Shown here: positions 63,418 to 64,000 of the stretch, piece by piece
How positions within the stretch are numbered: the first letter of the stretch is position 1
How the letters are laid out: each line of letters begins with the position of its first letter
Source: Cafeteria roenbergensis
Taxonomy: Eukaryota > Sar > Bigyra > Bicosoecida > Cafeteriaceae
Length of the DNA stretch: 64,000 nucleotides
Direction of reading: 5' to 3'
NCBI GenBank assembly: GCA_008330645.1
Contig: VLTN01000036.1
Coordinates: 302,740 to 366,739, forward strand
Program-made: the position numbers and the translations under genes
The notes under the pieces: generated by a model
What the model was told of the DNA's origin: nothing
The model's database searches: none
The model's input: the letters and a program-made list of their open reading frames with translations, nothing else

Positions 63418-63479
63418 CTGTGTGGGTGTTAAGAGGCCTCTTGTTGGCGAAAGACTGGTGTTGACTCAAATGGCTGCAC

Positions 63480-63992
63480 TTCGGCGCGGCGGGGACCACA
63501 CGGGGTCGCCCGAGGGACGGAAGGGCGGGGTCAGGCGATCGAATCGAGCACACACACACCACTAAACCCTATCCTAAACCGGGGTATGGTCGGCGAGCCC
63601 CTCGTGGGCTCGAACCGGTGTCCCCGCCCCACAGGGCGGGCTTGCGAGCGGGCCGAAATGGCCCGCGCCTGCCGTGTGGCAGATCGGGCCCATGCTTGTG
63701 ATTTAAATCTTGTGCTGCTGTCCCCTCGAGTTGAGCGGCCGCCGCCCTCAAGACAGTGCAACAACCCCAGGCCCGCTCTGCGCCACGGCAGCCGCGGCCC
63801 ATCCGACCCGCTCGCAAGCCCCACCTCAGGGCGGGCACGCCGGTTCGAGCCCACGTGGGGCTCACCGGCCGCACCCGCACCCGTACCCGCCGCACGCCCG
63901 CGCCCCGAGTGGTGTGTGTGTGAACTCGATTCGAACGTTTGACCCTCCCTCCCGTCCCTCGGGCGACCCTGTGTGGTCCCCGCCGCGCCGAA
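63480..63992. repeat. Long imperfect inverted repeat at the window end
   Basis: Left arm about 63480-63692 and right arm about 63766-63992 are reverse complements with scattered mismatches and unequal middle segments; the loop is about 75 bp. Shared landmarks are TTCGGCGCGG, a CACACACACACC run next to CGAATCGAG, and GGGCTCGAACCGG. The left arm alone has CTAAACCCTATCCTAAACC, a telomere-like string. The window ends at the right arm, so the full extent is unknown. Confidence 0.85.
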
Positions 63993-64000
63993 CTTTAGCC

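Noticed and set aside
63573-63591. True telomere
   Set aside because: Only about two and a half irregular CCCTAAA-like units, flanked by unique and inverted-repeat DNA on both sides; not a telomeric array.
63604-63620. tRNA gene suggested by a GGTTCGAGCCC B-box-like string in both arms of the inverted repeat
   Set aside because: The bases around it do not form a T-stem, and no acceptor stem or anticodon arm of proper spacing could be drawn on either strand.
52776-64000. Endogenous virophage or giant-virus insertion, which in some flagellates accompanies Ngaro elements
   Set aside because: No capsid, packaging ATPase, protease or viral-type integrase was seen; the only mobile genes are those of the Ngaro element.

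Overview
The window is a stretch of nuclear DNA from a GC-rich, flagellated unicellular eukaryote. Genes are long and have few introns. Where introns occur they use GTGAGC/GTGAGT donors and CAG acceptors, stops follow the standard code, and the proteins are full of alanine, glycine and serine low complexity. The gene set (TRAPPC2, a twin CX9C mitochondrial protein, an Orai-type channel, the axonemal protein CFAP70, a TBC1D19-type protein, a soluble-type adenylyl cyclase and a hybrid histidine kinase) plus an intact Ngaro-type tyrosine-recombinase retrotransposon would suit a stramenopile flagellate such as a bicosoecid (Cafeteria-like). That placement is inference from composition and content; no rRNA or marker gene is present.

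Layout. 1-8742: tail of a forward gene, then TRAPPC2 (minus), a FYVE-like membrane protein (minus) divergent from an Orai-like channel (plus), and a COX23/CHCHD7-like gene (minus). 8743-20575: CFAP70-like gene (minus), a small Ala-rich protein (minus) and a TBC1D19-like gene (plus). 20576-33820: one enormous minus-strand gene (three exons, about 3,976 aa) joining a two-domain soluble-type adenylyl cyclase and its NTPase module to PH-like, GYF-like, class I cyclic-nucleotide phosphodiesterase and WW domains. 34896-47048: an LRR protein of about 4,050 aa (plus). 47487-51880: a multi-TM hybrid histidine kinase (minus).

52776-62350 is an ankyrin-repeat gene built from a tandem array of units of about 300 bp. 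Each unit is one 99-nt exon (exactly one 33-residue ankyrin repeat) plus one intron of about 200 nt. A 6,858-bp Ngaro-type element lies antisense in the second intron, three bases before the next exon; removing it in silico leaves an intron of 200 nt with its CAG acceptor whole. Its split repeats (A1 ... B1-A2-B2) are identical between copies, so insertion was recent. A decayed solo A-B copy in the opposite orientation lies at 62781-63313, and the window ends in a long imperfect inverted repeat (63480-63992).

Themes: second-messenger signalling (Ca2+ entry by the Orai-like channel, cAMP synthesis and probable breakdown in one polypeptide, phosphorelay sensing), flagellar and vesicle-traffic genes, and a site where a retroelement meets an amplifying exon array. 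Exon joins were worked out by eye from splice motifs, reading frame and family similarity; none has been checked against RNA.
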